Shown piece after piece: positions 60,356 through 64,000 of a stretch of 64,000 nucleotides of DNA. The notes under the pieces were generated by a model, which worked only from the letters and a program-made list of their open reading frames with translations, searched no databases and was not told where the DNA came from. Source of the DNA: Helianthus annuus (Eukaryota; Streptophyta; Magnoliopsida; Asterales; Asteraceae); NCBI RefSeq assembly GCF_002127325.2, contig NC_035433.2, forward strand, positions 80,790,079-80,854,078, in the 5' to 3' direction. The position numbers and the translations under genes were made by a program. How positions within the stretch are numbered: position 1 is the stretch's first letter; the number at the start of each line of letters is the position of its first letter.

Positions 60356-63085
60356 TGTGACAACTCGAACTTCCAAGGTTAGTCTCGTAATTTTCGTGAT
60401 CGTATTAAACTTGCTACGTAAACGTAATCGCGTGTGATTGAGTGGGTAGATAGATTTTAAGTGTATGGCTGTTGCTTTGGGCCGCGAGTGTTTGGGCTGC
60501 ACACACATAGCGTATTATGGGGTCGTGCTTACGGTTGGGCCACATACTCTTTTTAGTTATAAAACATTGTTTCTAAATCCCTTCGGCCCATACACACACA
60601 TGTTATCCTAGGCCGAACTACACAAGCCCAATCAAGGTTTAGAGATTGGGCCGGCTATTGTGAGTCCATATATACACACGTACACGCAAGTAAATTAAAT
60701 ACGTTTTCATGATTAACCACTCATAAGTTCTTAGCAAACCCTAATTGATTGTGAACGGCAAGTCGCAACCCCTTCTTGCGTGCTAACTATCTATACCTTC
60801 ACGTTTTGATTGCCTGGTTAGTATAATCATTCCTTATTCATTTATGTGGTTATGTGTTGAGTTACATGTGTGTTGAGTAAGATCAAATCATGGGTTGCAT
60901 CATGATTATAAACTGAGTTGTTAAAAATTGAACGTTAGTTTGCATTTAACTGTTAACATGAACGACTAATAAGGATTTTTGGTGATTGTTGTGTGATCGA
61001 TGCATGAGAGTTAGATGGGTTAATGATTGAGTGCTTATAATAATTGTGATTGATGATGTATATGTCTGATGTAAACTGACCTAGGAATGTTATGATTGAC
61101 CGATAGCATAGGGTCATAGGATATGGTAGATGATTGTTGATAAATTAATAGGATGAATTTGATTATGTGATTAAGATAATGGCTGTTATTGAGGGGTGTG
61201 CACTGTGATGATTTTGTTGAGCAAATTAATGGGCTGCCACTATTAAACTTCACATGCAATGCAATGTAATGATTGGAATTAGACATGTATGGCCGACAAT
61301 AATGGGAAGATGATTAGAGTGCTAAGCAAATAATATTAATTAAATATAATCGGTCATGCGGTGATTTGCTCGATGAATGATTGGTGTGTATGTTATGGCC
61401 CGATTTGCATGTAAAAAGGGTTTGTATGATGATGTCTAGTTTTGGATATTATATGACTGATCTGATTTAGTTGATTTCATGATTAACGTTCGTGTAGATT
61501 AATGGTATTAGTGTGTTGTATGAACTGGGGTTACACAGTAATATATTTATTGAAGGATCGGTTATTAAAGAATGCATGAGGGGGTATAATCTTTGCTAAG
61601 TAAATGAGTTGTCACCACAACAGGAAGTTGTTATGTTGTGTAAGTGTATTGGGTGTTGAAGGGGATGGTATACAAAGCTGTTTTGGGCCTTAACGAATTA
61701 ATCGGGTAATGGGCAAAGGTAAGTGGGCCTTACCTTCTACCGGGCTGCATTTTAAGTAGATCACATATTCTTTCGGGCTGGGCTGCGCGCTGTTTGGGGA
61801 CAGCCGTAGGTAAATCTTGGGCCGGTACCCGACTGGATCGCACACCAGGTGTAATGGGCCGCACAATTGGAATCCACTTACACACTATCCTCTTGGGCCA
61901 GTCAAGTTGGGCCGCGGACAATCATGTGAATCACACATTGTTACGACTTATGATTTATAAATCTGGTTACGTGAGCAAACTGATAATGGGGGATTTAAGC
62001 ACCCTACTTTGTGATATTATGATGTATGTTACCGATTGCACTGTATGATCAAACTATTGCATTCTATATGATGGTATATGTGTTACTTATGCATTAGACT
62101 GCATGCTATGTGATTAGGGAGTATATGAATTAATCATGCGTGAAACCTAGTGTATGTGTACTCGGAACTGATTGTTATTGATACCCATGTTAGGGCGTGT
62201 TTGATCAACTGTTAAACAAGAAACTAATCTAACCGAGCAAACCAAAGGTGAGTTCACTGCACTTTTCCAAGCATGCGTCCTGGTGGTTTGGGACATCTGG
62301 TAAACGTTTCTAAAGGGAATACTGGGTAAACTGTTTATTTGGGATGTTGGTTATTGAACACAGTATAAATCATGTAAGACCCCATACATCTACCGTGTTG
62401 CTGAAGAAGCAACGAGGTATTTAGTTGATAGCGCTATTAGGTTTGGCACCCTCACACCGGGCCGAAAGGACGGGCGTGAACTAATTACATGGACCTCATG
62501 ACCAATGCCTAGTTAGAGGCATTGGGGTTGGGCATTCACATCGTGTACATATAAGACCCCTTACATCTATTCAAGGTTGTTTGATACCTTGACCTCATGA
62601 CCAATGCCTAAATGGAGGCATTGGGGTTGGGCATTCACATCTAGTCGCCACATACGGTAATCGAGTAATAACAACATCGAATCAAGTCGTTAAACTGTTT
62701 CATACATATATCTGGTAACTAAACTCGGTAACAAAACTTTGAACTCACCAGCGTCGTCTGACACACTTGTCTGCATGCTTGCAGGTTGTAGGTTTGTATC
62801 ATTGGGACTTGCTGTCTGGGATGCTGGAGTGGTCATGGGTCGTGATACATGGAATCTCAACACAAGCTAAATGATCTATGTACACATGGTTTACTAAACA
62901 CTTAACAAATGAGTCTTGCTTCCGCTGTACATAATGAATGATATGTAATGTTTGTAAACCTTTATGTAAATGAATGAAAGTTTTATTTAAATATATTTAT
63001 GAGTTCAATGTGATTGGTGGCTTGGATCCTGGTACGTCACACGCCCCGCGGGGGTTTTCGCATGTGGTATTTTGGGGGTGTGACA
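60356..63085 (+). repeat. Array LTR 3, 2730 bp
   Basis: Same ends and length; nearly identical to LTR 2. Hairpins at 62502-62525 and 62601-62624. It is followed again by an internal region, not by flanking DNA. Confidence 0.92.
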
Positions 63086-64000
63086 GTTTGGTATCAGAGC
63101 CACTGGTTATAGTGAACTTGGTTTTAAAACGTTTTCATAAAACCAGACTATAACCGAACAGTTCCGAAATCGACCATGACACTCAGCTCCAGACTGCAAG
63201 GTTCGTTTCTCGCTTACTATTGCATAGTATATCTAGTGTTTGCTTATGAATAACATCACACGTGACTACACTCTTAGCACTTCAGTATGAACTTCTATGT
63301 TACCAACCCATGTTACGTGTTTTAAGAGTGCGACTCTTCTTGAACTTTCATGATCTATGTTATGGTGTCATCTGTCTTATTGCTCGAATTTGGGGAACCT
63401 TTTTGCGCGAGTTTAGGGGCACTGAGATAAGTGTGCAAATTGCCTTATTATTATGGGTGCACACATAATAATAATGTGGGGTGCATGCGAGTCCCAGTGA
63501 GGCTTAACGAGTGTGAGAGGGGTTCCGCTCTGTTAATTGATGTTATGATAGAAATCAGCAGTCTATAGGAGTCATAGCAGTGATTGTCTCTTACTTGAAC
63601 ATGATCTTTACACTTCCTCCTGAACCCTTACGAATCTCGATGCTATCGAGTATTACCTGAACACACATCTGGACGCCTAGCGAACCATGTGGAATGCTAG
63701 GTGCTAGCACGAACGTCCTTGAGCTGGTCCATACCTTTCTTACTTCGCTTCTTTTGCTGGAACTTAACATATTGACGCTTAGATCCCGAAGCGCGATCAC
63801 TTTCCGTAACACTCTAGTAACAAACCGTGTATTACTCGACCAACTTGCAAGATCGAGGGCAAGAGGATGATCGTAGTATCTCACCGACTTCAGTATTAGA
63901 ACAGCCTTGGTTTCTGGCAATGAACGCCAGCAAACTGATTTCAGCTGAATCCCTAACCCTAGTCAGCGACTTATGGGGGTCAACTCTTACAAATCAATCT
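63086..64000 (+). pseudogene. Array internal region 3, first 915 bp
   Basis: Primer site at 63089-63101. Matches the start of regions 1 and 2 to the end of the window, with very few changes. The array therefore continues to the right. Confidence 0.88.

Larger units (their letters stand above)
46458..64000 (+). mobile_element. Tandem array of a decayed Tekay-like retrotransposon, period 6949 bp
   Basis: LTRs start at 46458, 53407 and 60356, exactly 6949 bp apart, and each is followed by a 4219-bp internal region, so neighbours share LTRs. Two full units and part of a third are in the window; the right end is not. By eye, unit 1 differs from units 2 and 3 at about 20 sites, nearly all before 50100; units 2 and 3 differ at about five sites over the shared part. 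The period equals one LTR plus one internal region. Confidence 0.92.

Noticed and set aside
46458..64000. Assembly artefact as the explanation for the tandem array
   Set aside because: Not excluded, but the units differ at a modest number of sites in a patterned way, which a simple duplicated contig would not show.

Overview
The window is plant nuclear DNA, almost certainly from a eudicot and plausibly from the daisy family (Asteraceae). The family guess rests only on the general look of the elements. I found no host gene, tRNA, rRNA or CRISPR array that I can support. Nearly everything recognisable is a transposable element, mostly LTR retrotransposons nested in one another, with DNA transposons and AT-rich DNA between them.

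Layout. (1) 1-4755, minus strand: 5' part of a Ty3/gypsy Tekay/Del chromovirus. It has a 2185-bp LTR, an initiator-Met primer site, and a gag-pol frame that is open to the window edge once a 90-nt GT-AG intron candidate near the gag start is removed. (2) 4756-6733, minus: LTR part plus integrase/chromodomain end of another chromovirus. (3) 6734-9677 and 22549-23166, plus: a broken gag region of a SIRE-like Ty1/copia element. (4) 9678-22543, plus: a complete but mutated Athila-type Ty3/gypsy element inserted into (3), with equal 1185-bp LTRs and target duplication GTGTC. (5) 23167-23824, minus: a 526-bp gypsy LTR with the end of its pol. (6) 23825-24935: a truncated foldback element and a (TA)n tract. 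(7) 25140-37055, plus: a complete but mutated SIRE-like copia element with target duplication GTTAT and a 408-bp hAT-type insert in its 5' LTR. It splits an unidentified reading frame (24937-25139 and 37056-37423) that lies between TA tracts. (8) 37424-38164: a second foldback element in a TA tract. (9) 38165-46457: AT-rich DNA with a probable Helitron, a nested 532-bp foldback element and a MITE-like element with ATT microsatellites. (10) 46458-64000: a tandem array with a 6949-bp period, reading LTR-internal-LTR-internal-LTR-internal and running off the right edge. Its internal region is a badly decayed Tekay-like pol, yet the copies are nearly identical.

How the parts relate. The intact left chromovirus and the dead right array share the LTR start, primer site and leader, so the left family could supply proteins in trans (inference). 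Several families share non-coding design features: repeated polypurine-tract-like motifs after pol and before the 3' LTR, small hairpins with matching stem changes, and short motif arrays in leaders or LTRs. The strongest items for follow-up are the tandem array, the gag intron candidate, the motif arrays in the copia leaders, the hairpins and repeated polypurine motifs of the Athila element, and the split frame between TA tracts. All family assignments come from motifs read by eye.
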